Assembly (NCBI RefSeq): GCF_004745075.1 | Contig: NZ_RHFH01000004.1 | Span: 186,001-250,000, forward strand | Length of the DNA: 64,000 nt | Direction of reading: 5' to 3' | Source of the DNA: Brevibacterium sp. S111 | GTDB lineage: Bacteria; Actinomycetota; Actinomycetes; Actinomycetales; Brevibacteriaceae | Shown here: piece after piece, positions 52,538 through 60,517 of the stretch | Layout of the letters: each line of letters starts with the position of its first letter | How positions within the stretch are numbered: position 1 is the stretch's first letter | Notes under the pieces: model-generated | Told to the model about the DNA's origin: nothing | The model's database searches: none | Seen by the model: the letters and a program-made list of their open reading frames with translations, nothing else | Program-made: the position numbers and the translations under genes

Positions 52538-52990
52538 TCAGGTGGCTTCGGAGTCGAACGGGGCGGCCGCGGATCGGTCTCGCAGGTCGACCTGGGCTTG
52601 GAACCGTTCGATCGGTGACTTCTCCCGCACAGTCGCCTCGGTGCCGGAGCTTTCCGCCGCAGTCGCCGGGTCCGCAGCGTCGACGGCGGGAGCCTCGAGC
52701 GGATCCCGACGTTTGGATTCGCGGATCGCAGCATCCTCTTCGACGAGGGCCTCTCGGACGATGCGCCGGGGGTCGTACTGACGCGGATCGAGCTTCTGCC
52801 AATCCACGTCGTTGAAGTCGTCCCCGAAGTCACGACGGACGCTGTCCTTCGCTCCCTCGGCCATCCGCCGCATCTGGCGGACGAAGTCACGCAGCTTCTC
52901 TGCGTATTCGGGCAGGCGCTTGGGTCCGATCACGACCAAGGCCACAACGACCAGGATCACCATTTCGGTGCCGTTGATACCCATGAACAT
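52538..52990 (-). CDS. tatB: Sec-independent protein translocase TatB
   Basis: A 150-aa protein with a short N-terminal transmembrane helix (TEMVILVVVALVVIGPKRLP; the GPKRLPE hinge is diagnostic), an amphipathic helix and a charged disordered tail. With TatA and TatC it forms the twin-arginine receptor for folded proteins. The ATG at 52990 lies 7 nt after TAGACT on the minus strand, indicating a leaderless transcript. Convergent with the deacetylase gene; tatA/tatC are not in the window. Confidence 0.92.
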   Translation of the reverse strand: MFMGINGTEMVILVVVALVVIGPKRLPEYAEKLRDFVRQMRRMAEGAKDSVRRDFGDDFNDVDWQKLDPRQYDPRRIVREALVEEDAAIRESKRRDPLEAPAVDAADPATAAESSGTEATVREKSPIERFQAQVDLRDRSAAAPFDSEAT

Positions 52991-53003
52991 GTCACCCAGT
53001 CTA
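52991..53003 (-). promoter_or_regulatory. -10 element for a leaderless tatB transcript
   Basis: On the minus strand TAGACT (52998-53003) is 7 nt before the tatB ATG. Confidence 0.55.
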
Positions 53004-53072
53004 CCGTGGACGGCTGTAGCATCGACTCATGGTCAGCACAGGTTCGACGAGCGCCGGGTGCCGGGAGCGTCG

Positions 53073-53405
53073 ATGGATGAGATAGCGGTCGAGCGCGTGC
53101 TGCGCATCGTCGAACTCGTCCCCGAAGCCCGTGTCGTCGCCTACGGAACCGTGGGTGCCGTCGCCGGCTGCTCGCCCCGCTATGTCGGGCGGGTGATGAG
53201 GGAATTCGGCTCGAACGTCACATGGTGGAGGGTGATCAACGCCGCGGGAGTCCTGCCGCCGGAGATCTTCGCCCGCGCCCGCAGCCACTGGGCCGATGAA
53301 GGCACTCCGCATTCCCATGCCCGGGTCGACCGGAGTGCGTTCCTCGACGTCGATGAGCTCGATGAGCTGTGGCGCACTCACGGAATCGAGCCCGAATGCG
53401 GTTAG
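53073..53405 (+). CDS. Alkyltransferase-like (ATL, MGMT-family) DNA-binding protein
   Basis: A 110-aa protein of the MGMT/Ogt C-terminal DNA-binding fold (VERVLRIVELVPEARVVAYG, then TVGAVAGCSPRYVGRVM). The alkyl-acceptor motif PCHRV is replaced by TWWRVINAAG, so the acceptor cysteine is Trp; this is the ATL class, which flags O6-alkylguanine for nucleotide excision repair instead of removing the alkyl group. GGGAG lies 5 nt before the ATG. Divergent from tatB, upstream of the O-methyltransferase. Confidence 0.87.
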   Translation: MDEIAVERVLRIVELVPEARVVAYGTVGAVAGCSPRYVGRVMREFGSNVTWWRVINAAGVLPPEIFARARSHWADEGTPHSHARVDRSAFLDVDELDELWRTHGIEPECG

Positions 53406-53408
53406 ACT
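53403..53408 (+). promoter_or_regulatory. -10 hexamer for the O-methyltransferase gene
   Basis: TAGACT overlaps the stop codon of the ATL gene; the start is 34 nt downstream, with a strong GGAGGGGG ribosome binding site, so this transcript would be leadered. Confidence 0.4.
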
Positions 53409-53442
53409 TGGGAGGACTCAGCAACGGAAAGGAGGGGGCCGA

Positions 53443-54078
53443 TTGTCACGTGAAATTGCAGGTGATCTCACCTTCTCCGAACAGTACAACGGCCCCGATC
53501 CCCTGCTCGATGCCGCCCGGACCCACTCTCACGAATTCGGTCTTGCGCCGGTGTCCCAGACGACGGCGAAGACGCTGACGCTCCTCGCCCGACTCCTCAC
53601 CCCGGTCGCCGCCGTCGAAGTCGGAACAGGAGTGGGCACCTCGACTCTGGCTCTGCTGCGCGGTATGCCCACCGCCGGCATACTGACCTCCATCGACACG
53701 AACTCCACAGCACAAGGTGCCGCCCGCGACCTCGTCGATATGGCGGGAATTCGCCCGGGCCGCCTGCGGCTGATGAGCGGACGGGCCGAAGAGGTACTCA
53801 AGAAACTCGCTCCGGCCGCTTATGACATGGTCTTCATCGACTCTGAGCCGAGCAACCTCGAGCGCATGATCCAGCCATCGCTGCGTCTGCTCGACGCGCA
53901 CGGTCTCCTCGTCATCCACCAGACGATGCTCAAGGGCGCTGTCGCCGACCCCGTCGACCGCAGCCCGCGGACCCAAGCGGCTCGCGGAATGCTCAACCGC
54001 CTCGCCCAGCAGGAAGACCTCGACCGGGTACTGTTGCCCATCGGCCAAGGACTGCTGCTGCTGCAGAAGAGCAGGTGA
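53443..54078 (+). CDS. Class I SAM-dependent O-methyltransferase
   Basis: A 211-aa enzyme of the catechol/caffeoyl-CoA O-methyltransferase type. The SAM-binding motif I is VEVGTGVGTSTLALLRG; then TSIDTNSTAQGAARDL, MVFIDSEPSN (metal-site region) and LLVIHQTMLKG. Similar to the mycobacterial protein Rv1220c. The TTG start is favoured because GGAGGGGG stands just upstream and no ATG/GTG is in frame. Substrate unknown. Confidence 0.88.
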   Translation: MSREIAGDLTFSEQYNGPDPLLDAARTHSHEFGLAPVSQTTAKTLTLLARLLTPVAAVEVGTGVGTSTLALLRGMPTAGILTSIDTNSTAQGAARDLVDMAGIRPGRLRLMSGRAEEVLKKLAPAAYDMVFIDSEPSNLERMIQPSLRLLDAHGLLVIHQTMLKGAVADPVDRSPRTQAARGMLNRLAQQEDLDRVLLPIGQGLLLLQKSR

Positions 54079-54085
54079 ATGCGAC

Positions 54086-54152
54086 AACAGCAGAGACTTC
54101 CGAGAAGTCTCTGCTGTTCGTGCGGTTCTGTCCGGCCGCTTCAGCGGCCGGA
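54086..54152. terminator. Two tandem hairpins between convergent genes
   Basis: A 15-bp perfect stem (AACAGCAGAGACTTC/GAAGTCTCTGCTGTT, loop CGA, 54086-54118) is followed by a 10-bp stem (TCCGGCCGCT, 54131-54152). They lie between the O-methyltransferase and the convergent DUF3117 gene and probably terminate both. Confidence 0.75.
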
Positions 54153-54155
54153 GGC

Positions 54156-54326
54156 TCAGAGCCCCAGAGTCTCTGCCAGAGTGTCGTGCAGTCCTGTGGC
54201 TTCGTCTCTGCTGAGCTCGATCACCAGACGTCCTCCGCCTTCGACAGGAAGCCGCATCACCATGCTTCGGCCTTCTTCGGTCACTTCCAGAGGTCCGTCG
54301 CCGGTGCGGGGTTTCTGGGCTGCCAT
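54156..54326 (-). CDS. DUF3117 family small protein
   Basis: A 56-aa protein (MAAQKPRTGDGPLEVTEEGR ... VMRLPVEGGGRLVIELSRDE) matching the conserved actinobacterial DUF3117 family, which is essential in mycobacteria by transposon screens as far as I recall. Function unknown. GGAAGGAAGAG stands 5 nt before the ATG. Longer upstream frames are not supported. Confidence 0.9.
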   Translation of the reverse strand: MAAQKPRTGDGPLEVTEEGRSMVMRLPVEGGGRLVIELSRDEATGLHDTLAETLGL

Positions 54327-54441
54327 GTGGGCTCTTCCTTCCGTTGTCATGCAAAGACGGTTCACACCAGGTGTACCGAATGTTGTACTTCGATTATTCC
54401 ATGATCCGGACGATCCGGGTAACTTTCTCATAAACGATCGT

Positions 54442-55677
54442 TCACGGCGGCAGATCCGCCGGCGGGGTGAAGTGCCACAGGTAGGCCACCCAGATGATCT
54501 GGAACAGGATATATGCGACGAGCAGCGCGGCCCGGTAACCGCGTGAGCGCACCAGAGCCAGTGTCAGCGCCAAGGGGAACAGCGGCAGCAGCAGTCGCAG
54601 AGTCGAGGTCTGCGGGTTGAAGAAGATGAGCAGGTAGATGCCGTAGCCGAGGCAGAACAGCTGCAGCGTCCGCCCCATGCGCGCTCCGGCCGGAGAGAAG
54701 ATCAGGCCGAGCATTCCCGCGACGACGATGATGAGCAGAACCGGGCCCAGGGGTCCGATGAGGTTGATCGACTGCGCCACCCATTGGACGACGAACGTCG
54801 TCTCTCCGGTGTGCCAGGCCGCCTCGGTGTCGGTGTAGGCGGTCAGCGACCCCGTCGCCCACCACGCGTGGAGCGGATGGATGAGGGCGGCCGCACATGA
54901 CAGCACACCCAGGGTCCAGGATCGGACCACCTCGGCGGTGGGATAGGGGTCCTGGCGACGGTGGACGAACCGGTCGATGAGATGGAGGAGCATGAAGAAC
55001 GAGAACGCCACTCCGACCGGTCGGGACAGGTCCATGAGGACGACGACCGGCAGCGCTGTCAGGTACCGGCGTTCGACGAGGAGGAACAGAACCATCGCCT
55101 GCAGCAGCAGTGTCAGGGATTCGGCGTAGCCGGTGGAGAGGATCGGCGCCGATGGGAAGAACATCACCAGCGCCAGTCCCATGAGCGCCTGGCCGGGATC
55201 AACGTATTTGCGGAAGAGGTGGAGGATGACGACGGCCGCCAACCCGGCGGCCACAGTGGATACGATCGGAGACAGGACTGCGTAGCTGACCCCGGTGAGG
55301 TCGGACAGGGTGCCGACGACCGAGGGGTGCAGCGGGTAGAAGGCCCACTGGTTCTCGGCGACCGCGCCGCTGTCGTCGGCGGGCAGGACGTGCGGGTAGC
55401 CCTCCTCGGCGACGCGGGCGTACCAACCGCCGTCCCAGAAGTTGAGGAAGTCGTTGAGGGTCGTCGTCACCGGCGATGATGACCAGTTCGCCGGATCCTG
55501 CCATTTGAGGACAGAGGCGAAGATCGACAGGCTCACGACACGGGAGACGAAGTACACGGCCAGGGCCTGCAGCCACACGGGCAGCACGATGAACAGTGCG
55601 CCGAGGCGGGAGAGTCGGGACGAGTCGAAGACTTCGGGGGCGAGGGTGATTCCGGGCAGGTCGGAAGGACGGCTCAT
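54442..55677 (-). CDS. PIG-V/GPI-mannosyltransferase-like membrane glycosyltransferase
   Basis: A 411-aa integral membrane protein with about 10 transmembrane segments. The signature FWDGGWYARVAEEGYP (near residue 80) is that of PIG-V/PIG-M-like GT-C mannosyltransferases, which use polyprenyl-phosphate mannose. In actinobacteria such enzymes build lipomannan, mannoproteins or other envelope glycans; the acceptor is unknown. Its start overlaps the end of the DivIVA-like gene (ATGA), so it is the last gene of the dapE operon. Confidence 0.85.
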   Translation of the reverse strand: MSRPSDLPGITLAPEVFDSSRLSRLGALFIVLPVWLQALAVYFVSRVVSLSIFASVLKWQDPANWSSSPVTTTLNDFLNFWDGGWYARVAEEGYPHVLPADDSGAVAENQWAFYPLHPSVVGTLSDLTGVSYAVLSPIVSTVAAGLAAVVILHLFRKYVDPGQALMGLALVMFFPSAPILSTGYAESLTLLLQAMVLFLLVERRYLTALPVVVLMDLSRPVGVAFSFFMLLHLIDRFVHRRQDPYPTAEVVRSWTLGVLSCAAALIHPLHAWWATGSLTAYTDTEAAWHTGETTFVVQWVAQSINLIGPLGPVLLIIVVAGMLGLIFSPAGARMGRTLQLFCLGYGIYLLIFFNPQTSTLRLLLPLFPLALTLALVRSRGYRAALLVAYILFQIIWVAYLWHFTPPADLPP

Positions 55678-56066
55678 CGTGGTTCGGCAGCCGTTTCCGG
55701 TGCCTCATTCGCGGTGTCGACGGGGACAGGGGATGTGGAGGGTGCGGGAGTTTCGGGCCCGGCAGGGTCAGCGGCTGCAGAGTCGACGGGCGTCTGGGCG
55801 CTCACATCGGTCGCGGATTCGAGGACGCGCAGGCGGTCCTGCAGGATCTGCATGGCCTCGTCGACGTCTTCCATTCGGTATCCGCGCAGTGCGGGCCTGA
55901 AACCCACCGTGTCGAGGTCCGCACTGGTGAATCCTTCGGGCAGGCCGGTCCACCGTTCCTGCGCCTCATCACCGGTTTCGGCGGCGAAGACGTTGAAGCT
56001 GGCCGCGATGACGATCACAAGGACGAAGATCGCGGCCGCGACACCGATCACAATCCACAAAGGCAT
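55674..56066 (-). CDS. DivIVA-domain membrane protein
   Basis: A 130-aa protein with one N-terminal transmembrane helix (PLWIVIGVAAAIFVLVIVIA), a short DivIVA-like segment (FRPALRGYRMEDVDEAMQIL) and a Pro/Ala-rich tail. Resembles mycobacterial Rv1209, next to dapE/folP2. The DivIVA motif suggests a polar or septal location through curvature sensing; function unknown. Starts about 35 bp after the folP2 stop. Confidence 0.85.
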   Translation of the reverse strand: MPLWIVIGVAAAIFVLVIVIAASFNVFAAETGDEAQERWTGLPEGFTSADLDTVGFRPALRGYRMEDVDEAMQILQDRLRVLESATDVSAQTPVDSAAADPAGPETPAPSTSPVPVDTANEAPETAAEPR

Positions 56067-56101
56067 GCGCCCATTTTCGCACAGACCCCGGTTGCGAACT
56101 C

Positions 56102-57001
56102 TCAGCGCAGGCCGCGCACGGTGTGTCTCGGCACGACTTCACCGGTGATCGCCAGGGTCACATCGATGGCGTCGGCGGTGGCGCGGACATCATGGGTCCG
56201 GATCATCGCCGCTCCCTTCTCGACAGCCAGCGCAGTTGCTGCGATGGTTCCGTGCAGCCGGTCCTCGGGCGCGACATCGCCGATGGCTTCGCCGACGAAG
56301 TCCTTCCTGGAGATCGCCAGCAGCACCGGAAGTCCGGTCGCGGTGAAACGGTCGAGCTCCCGCAGCAGACGCAGCGACTGATAGGTGTTCTTCCCGAAGT
56401 CCGGGGTGGGGTCGATGATGATCTTCTCGTCGGGGACACCGGCGGCACGGGCCGCCTCGGCGAGGTCGATGACTCCGGCAAGTGCTGCGTCGACGATGTC
56501 CCCGGCATGGAGGCCGTAGCGATTGCGGTGCGCATCGGTGCGGGGATCCAATCCCCCGGTGTGGGAGCAGACGAGGCCGACCTTGTTCCGGGAAGCCACC
56601 TCGGCCATCTGCGGATCGACCCCGGCCCACGTGTCGTTGAGAAGACCGGCGCCGGCCCGGCAGGCCGCTTCGGCGACTTCGTGGCGCCAGGTGTCGACGC
56701 TGATGAGCACGTGCGGGTGGGCTCGGGCCACGGCCTCGATCGTTGGGCACACGCGGTCGATCTCCTCGGCGACGGAGATCTCCCGACCCCTCCCCGCACG
56801 CACTCCCCCGATGTCGACGATGTGCGCGCCGTCGTCGGCGGCCGCGGCAACCGCGGTGATCGCCTCGTCCAAGGTGGCGGCGGATTCGTAGAACGAATCG
56901 GTCGTGCGGTTGATCACCGCCATGATCGCCGGTGCCCCCGCCCGGGCCTGGCTGAGGTCGAAGCGGGACATATCCGCGGCAGCGTCGGTGCGATCTTTCA
57001 C
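56102..57001 (-). CDS. folP2: Dihydropteroate synthase paralogue (FolP2 type)
   Basis: A 299-aa TIM-barrel protein of the DHPS family. It has the N-terminal block AIMAVINRTTDSFYESA (classical DHPS: NVTPDSFSDGG), DIGGVRAGRG, ISVDTWRHEV, LLNDTWAG, IIDPTPDFGKN and AISRKDFVG. The altered N-terminal loop is that of mycobacterial FolP2, for which no DHPS activity was found, so a role in folate synthesis is uncertain. The GTG overlaps the LOG stop (GTGA). Confidence 0.87.
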   Translation of the reverse strand: MKDRTDAAADMSRFDLSQARAGAPAIMAVINRTTDSFYESAATLDEAITAVAAAADDGAHIVDIGGVRAGRGREISVAEEIDRVCPTIEAVARAHPHVLISVDTWRHEVAEAACRAGAGLLNDTWAGVDPQMAEVASRNKVGLVCSHTGGLDPRTDAHRNRYGLHAGDIVDAALAGVIDLAEAARAAGVPDEKIIIDPTPDFGKNTYQSLRLLRELDRFTATGLPVLLAISRKDFVGEAIGDVAPEDRLHGTIAATALAVEKGAAMIRTHDVRATADAIDVTLAITGEVVPRHTVRGLR

Positions 57002-57804
57002 GATGTGCTTCCCGCTTCGATCGTGGCCACGGCCTCGTCGATATCGTCGGTGAGGGTAAAGAGGGACAGATCCTTGTCGCTGATCGTGCCGTTGGCGAGC
57101 AGGCTATCGCGCATCCAGTCGACGAGACCCTGCCAGTAGGCGGTGCCGAAGAGGACGATCGGGAATGACGTCACCTTGCCTGTCTGGACCATGGTGAAAG
57201 CTTCGAAGAGTTCGTCGAGGGTGCCGAAGCCGCCGGGCATGACGACGAAGCCGCGGGAGTATTTGAGGAACATCGTTTTGCGGACGAAGAAGTAGCGGAA
57301 GTGCACGCCGAGCTCGACGTGGTCGTTCAGGCCCGATTCGAAGGGCAGTTCGATGCCCAGGCCGATCGACACCCCTCCGCCGTCGACGGCGCCGAGGTTG
57401 CCTGCCTCCATGATGCCCGGTCCCCCGCCGGTGATGACGGCGTTGCCGGATTCGGCCAGCCGGCGGGCGATCTCACGAGTGTCCGCATACGCCTGAGTGT
57501 CGGCGTGGAGCCGGGCTGAGCCGAAGATCGCGACGGCCGGTCCGACCTCGGCCAGGGAGCTGAAGCCTTCGACGAATTCGGCTTGGATGCGCATCACCCG
57601 CCACGGGTCTTCGTGCACCCACTCCGCACTCGTCCCCGCTTCGAGCAGACGCTGGTCCGTCGTCGTCTCCGGCACCTGGTCCCCGCGCAGACGCAGCGGG
57701 CCCTTGCTGTAGTACTCGGGCTGCCTGTCGCTCGGGGCGGGGCCGTCACCGCTCGGGACGGCGCCGTAGTCAGCGGATTCGCCTCTGTCGTTCACCGTGT
57801 TCAC
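56998..57804 (-). CDS. LOG family protein (cytokinin riboside 5'-monophosphate phosphoribohydrolase type)
   Basis: A 268-aa protein with the LOG lysine-decarboxylase-like fold and motif pair GGGPGIMEAGNLGA and PGGFGTLDELFEA. LOG enzymes release free base from nucleoside 5'-monophosphates; in mycobacteria the homologue Rv1205 makes cytokinins. An N-terminal extension of about 60 residues is poorly conserved. The GTG at 57804 overlaps the dapE stop (GTGA). A GTG three codons later is possible. Confidence 0.88.
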   Translation of the reverse strand: MNTVNDRGESADYGAVPSGDGPAPSDRQPEYYSKGPLRLRGDQVPETTTDQRLLEAGTSAEWVHEDPWRVMRIQAEFVEGFSSLAEVGPAVAIFGSARLHADTQAYADTREIARRLAESGNAVITGGGPGIMEAGNLGAVDGGGVSIGLGIELPFESGLNDHVELGVHFRYFFVRKTMFLKYSRGFVVMPGGFGTLDELFEAFTMVQTGKVTSFPIVLFGTAYWQGLVDWMRDSLLANGTISDKDLSLFTLTDDIDEAVATIEAGSTS

Positions 57805-58967
57805 CGGCCTTCGAGGTAGCTGAGCAGGGTCCGGGTGGCCTGCTCCACCTCGGCGACTCTGACATGCTCGTCGGACTTGTGGGCATACAGCGGGTTCCCG
57901 GGACCGAAATTCACCGCCGGGACCCCGAGCGCACTGAACCGCGACACGTCGGTCCACCCCAGCTTCGGCGCCGGCGACAGGCCGAGTGTGTCGATGAAGT
58001 CCTGCGCAATGGGCCGGTCGAGGCCGGGCCGGGCACCCTCGGCAGCGTCGGTGACGACGATGTCGAAGCCGGTGAAGAACTCGCGCAGGAACGCTTCGGC
58101 TTCCGCGGCGGACCTGCTCGGGGCGAACCGGTAGTTCACGGACACGACGCATTCGTCGGGAACGACGTTGCCGGCCACACCTCCGCTGATGTTCACCGCG
58201 GACAGGGATTCGCGGTAGTCGAGCCCGTCGACCGTGACGGTCTCCGTCTCATGTTCGGCCAAACGGGAGAGCACCTGCGCAGCGGCATGGATGGCGTTGA
58301 CGCCCATGAACGCGCGCGCCGAATGCGCGCGCACCCCGGTGGTGGTGACGTCGACGCGGATGGTGCCGTTGCAGCCGCCTTCGACCGAAGCATTCGAGGG
58401 TTCGCCGAGGATCGCGAAATCGCCTGTCAACCAGTCCGGATGAGTGCGCGCGACCCGGCCGAGACCGTTGAGTGAGGCGTCGACTTCCTCATGGTCGTAG
58501 AAGACCCAGCTGACGTCGCGGCTCGGGTCCTCAAGGGCTGCGGCCGTGGACAGCTGCATGGCGACTCCGGCCTTCATATCGCAGGATCCGCGTCCCCAGA
58601 TCACTTCGTCCGTGGGGTAGTCCGCCCCGGTCATCGTGGTCCTCACCGGCGGCAGGTTGTCTTCGACGGGAACGGTGTCGAGGTGTCCGGCGACGACGAT
58701 CCGTTCGGCCCGGCCCAGGCTGGTGCGGGCGACGACCGTATCTCCGTCGCGAAGGATCTCGAGTTCCGGTCCCGGGCCGCCGCTGATGCGTTCGAGCACC
58801 TCGACGACGGCGTCGGCCAACACGGTTTCGTTGCCGGAGACGGATTCGACCGCGCAGAGGCGGCCGGTGAGTTCGGCCGGGTCGCCGAGGGCGGCGAACA
58901 GGTACTCACCGAGCTCAGTCGTGGGTGCGAAGATGGACTCGGTCTCAGCAGATGGATCGACAGTCAT
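57801..58967 (-). CDS. dapE: Succinyl-diaminopimelate desuccinylase
   Basis: A 388-aa M20 family metallohydrolase of the DapE type: AGHLDTVP, WGRGSCDMKAG, FYDHEEVD and LGEPSNASVEGGC carry the di-zinc ligands and catalytic Glu. It hydrolyses N-succinyl-LL-diaminopimelate in lysine and wall synthesis. First gene of dapE-LOG-folP2-divIVA-like-mannosyltransferase. The frame is open far upstream, but the ATG reading MTVDPSAETES has a -10 (TAGGCT) 7 nt upstream, so I take it as a leaderless start. Confidence 0.93.
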   Translation of the reverse strand: MTVDPSAETESIFAPTTELGEYLFAALGDPAELTGRLCAVESVSGNETVLADAVVEVLERISGGPGPELEILRDGDTVVARTSLGRAERIVVAGHLDTVPVEDNLPPVRTTMTGADYPTDEVIWGRGSCDMKAGVAMQLSTAAALEDPSRDVSWVFYDHEEVDASLNGLGRVARTHPDWLTGDFAILGEPSNASVEGGCNGTIRVDVTTTGVRAHSARAFMGVNAIHAAAQVLSRLAEHETETVTVDGLDYRESLSAVNISGGVAGNVVPDECVVSVNYRFAPSRSAAEAEAFLREFFTGFDIVVTDAAEGARPGLDRPIAQDFIDTLGLSPAPKLGWTDVSRFSALGVPAVNFGPGNPLYAHKSDEHVRVAEVEQATRTLLSYLEGR

Positions 58968-59009
58968 GTCCCTTAGCCTAGTACTGCCCCCACCGTCTAG
59001 GCTTAAGGC
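58968..59009. promoter_or_regulatory. Divergent leaderless promoters of dapE and dapD
   Basis: TAGGCT on the minus strand (58975-58980) lies 7 nt before the dapE ATG, and TAGGCT on the plus strand (58998-59003) lies 6 nt before the dapD ATG. Only 42 bp separate the two start codons, so the upstream halves of the two promoters overlap. Confidence 0.65.
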
Positions 59010-59954
59010 ATGACAGAACGCATCGTATCCGCACGTGGACTTGCCACGATCCATTCCGACATCGTCCTCTCCGTCTGGTATCCCACCCTGAGCACGGCTG
59101 ATACCCCCGAATCCGCCGAGGCGGCCGCCACCGCCCGCGCTGCCGACGACGGTCTCGACGCTCTCGTGGGCACCGACGACGCTCGCGGCACCCGCGCCGA
59201 AGTCGTCACCACCACGATCGATCTCGACGCAGGCCCCGCCTCGGCGGCGGATGCCTACCTGCGTCTGCACGCCCTGTCCCAACGACTGGTGACGCCCAAC
59301 GACGTCAACCTCGACGGGATCTTCGGGCACATCGCCAACGTCGTGTGGACGTCGTTCGGCGCCTGCTCCCCCGATGAGTTCGAGGCCACCCGCGCGAAGC
59401 TGCTCGCTCGCGGTCCCGTCGCCGTCTACGGACTCGACAAGTTCCCCCGCATGACCGACTTCGTCATTCCCTCCGGTGTGCGCATCGCCGATGCCGACCG
59501 TGTCCGCCTCGGCGCCCATTTGGCCCCCGGCACCACCGTCATGCACGAGGGCTTCGTGAACTTCAACGCCGGCACGCTCGGTTCGGCCATGGTCGAGGGA
59601 CGCATCTCCCAGGGCGTCGTCGTCGGCGACGGCTCGGACATCGGTGGCGGCGCGTCGATCATGGGCACGCTTTCCGGAGGCGGCACGCACCGAATCTCGA
59701 TCGGTTCGGGCAGCCTCTTGGGTGCCAACGCCGGTGTCGGCATCTCGATCGGAGATGACTGCATCGTCGAAGCCGGCCTCTACATCACCGCCGGCACACG
59801 TGTGACGGTCCCCGGTGAGGACGGCGCGGTGGTCAAGGCCGGCGAGCTCAGCGGCAAGAACAACATCCTCTTCCGCCGCAATTCGGTCTCCGGTGCCGTC
59901 GAGGCCATCGCTCGTGATTCCAAGGGCATCGAGCTCAACCCCGACCTGCACTGA
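59010..59954 (+). CDS. dapD: 2,3,4,5-tetrahydropyridine-2,6-dicarboxylate N-succinyltransferase
   Basis: A 314-aa acyltransferase of the actinobacterial DapD type, with the C-terminal left-handed beta-helix of hexapeptide repeats ([55 protein letters not shown]). It uses succinyl-CoA to succinylate tetrahydrodipicolinate in the diaminopimelate/lysine pathway, one step before DapC and two before DapE, which are also in this window. Leaderless start, divergent from dapE. Confidence 0.95.
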   Translation: MTERIVSARGLATIHSDIVLSVWYPTLSTADTPESAEAAATARAADDGLDALVGTDDARGTRAEVVTTTIDLDAGPASAADAYLRLHALSQRLVTPNDVNLDGIFGHIANVVWTSFGACSPDEFEATRAKLLARGPVAVYGLDKFPRMTDFVIPSGVRIADADRVRLGAHLAPGTTVMHEGFVNFNAGTLGSAMVEGRISQGVVVGDGSDIGGGASIMGTLSGGGTHRISIGSGSLLGANAGVGISIGDDCIVEAGLYITAGTRVTVPGEDGAVVKAGELSGKNNILFRRNSVSGAVEAIARDSKGIELNPDLH

Positions 59955-60036
59955 TCGCTGGCTGAGCCTCGGCGGTGTTTGAGGTTCCGCGGTCGGCTGC
60001 CGGCATCTGCGGCCGACAGTCCATCTGACCACTGAC

Positions 60037-60127
60037 GTTTCGGTCCGAGGCGACCGCCTGACTTGGGGTTTCGGCCGAGACGACCGCCTGACGTGGGGTT
60101 TCGGCCGAGGCGACCGCCTGACGAGGG
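60037..60127. repeat. Three tandem 30-31-bp direct repeats
   Basis: Copies at 60037-60067, 60068-60097 and 60098-60127 share GACCGCCTGAC and GTTTCGG. They lie between dapD and its terminator, with no spacers between copies, so this is not a CRISPR array. Confidence 0.9.
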
Positions 60128-60155
60128 CGCGTTCACATGAAGTGAGCGCGCCCTC
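60123..60155 (+). terminator. Terminator-like hairpin downstream of dapD
   Basis: A 14-bp stem (GAGGGCGCG plus TTCAC, one T-G pair) around ATGAA, without a T-tract. It overlaps the last of the 30-bp repeats. Confidence 0.7.
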
Positions 60156-60517
60156 GCCGCATTCACTCGCACAATCACTCGCGTCAACGAGCAGATCCCC
60201 AAGCATCCGGTACCCGCAGCATCGCCCCCGGCAGCACCCCTCACCCCTGCAGTCACCACTCACCGTCTCCGCCAATTCCAACAGCAATCATCACAACCCC
60301 GTGGTCCTGCAGGGCGTTGTGCGGCTAACGGTGACGGATGCCTGTGATGGGAAGCGTCAGCAGCTGCCGGAGGGGCTTCCAGCGCTGTACAATCCTCCGA
60401 CTCAGCGGTCCTACTCCAGCCCCGTCCACGAGGACACCGGGCCGATACCCACGACCCATTCGCGAAGAGAGTGGACCGCGCCGAGGCAATTTCGGACCGG
60501 GTTTCAAGCATCACCCA

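Noticed and set aside
60037-60127. Possible CRISPR array
   Set aside because: Copies are contiguous without spacers, only three units, and there are no cas genes.
58968-60287. Long N-terminal extension of dapE (open frame to 60287)
   Set aside because: Runs through dapD on the opposite strand and through tandem repeats; the ATG at 58967 with a -10 seven nt upstream fits the family length.
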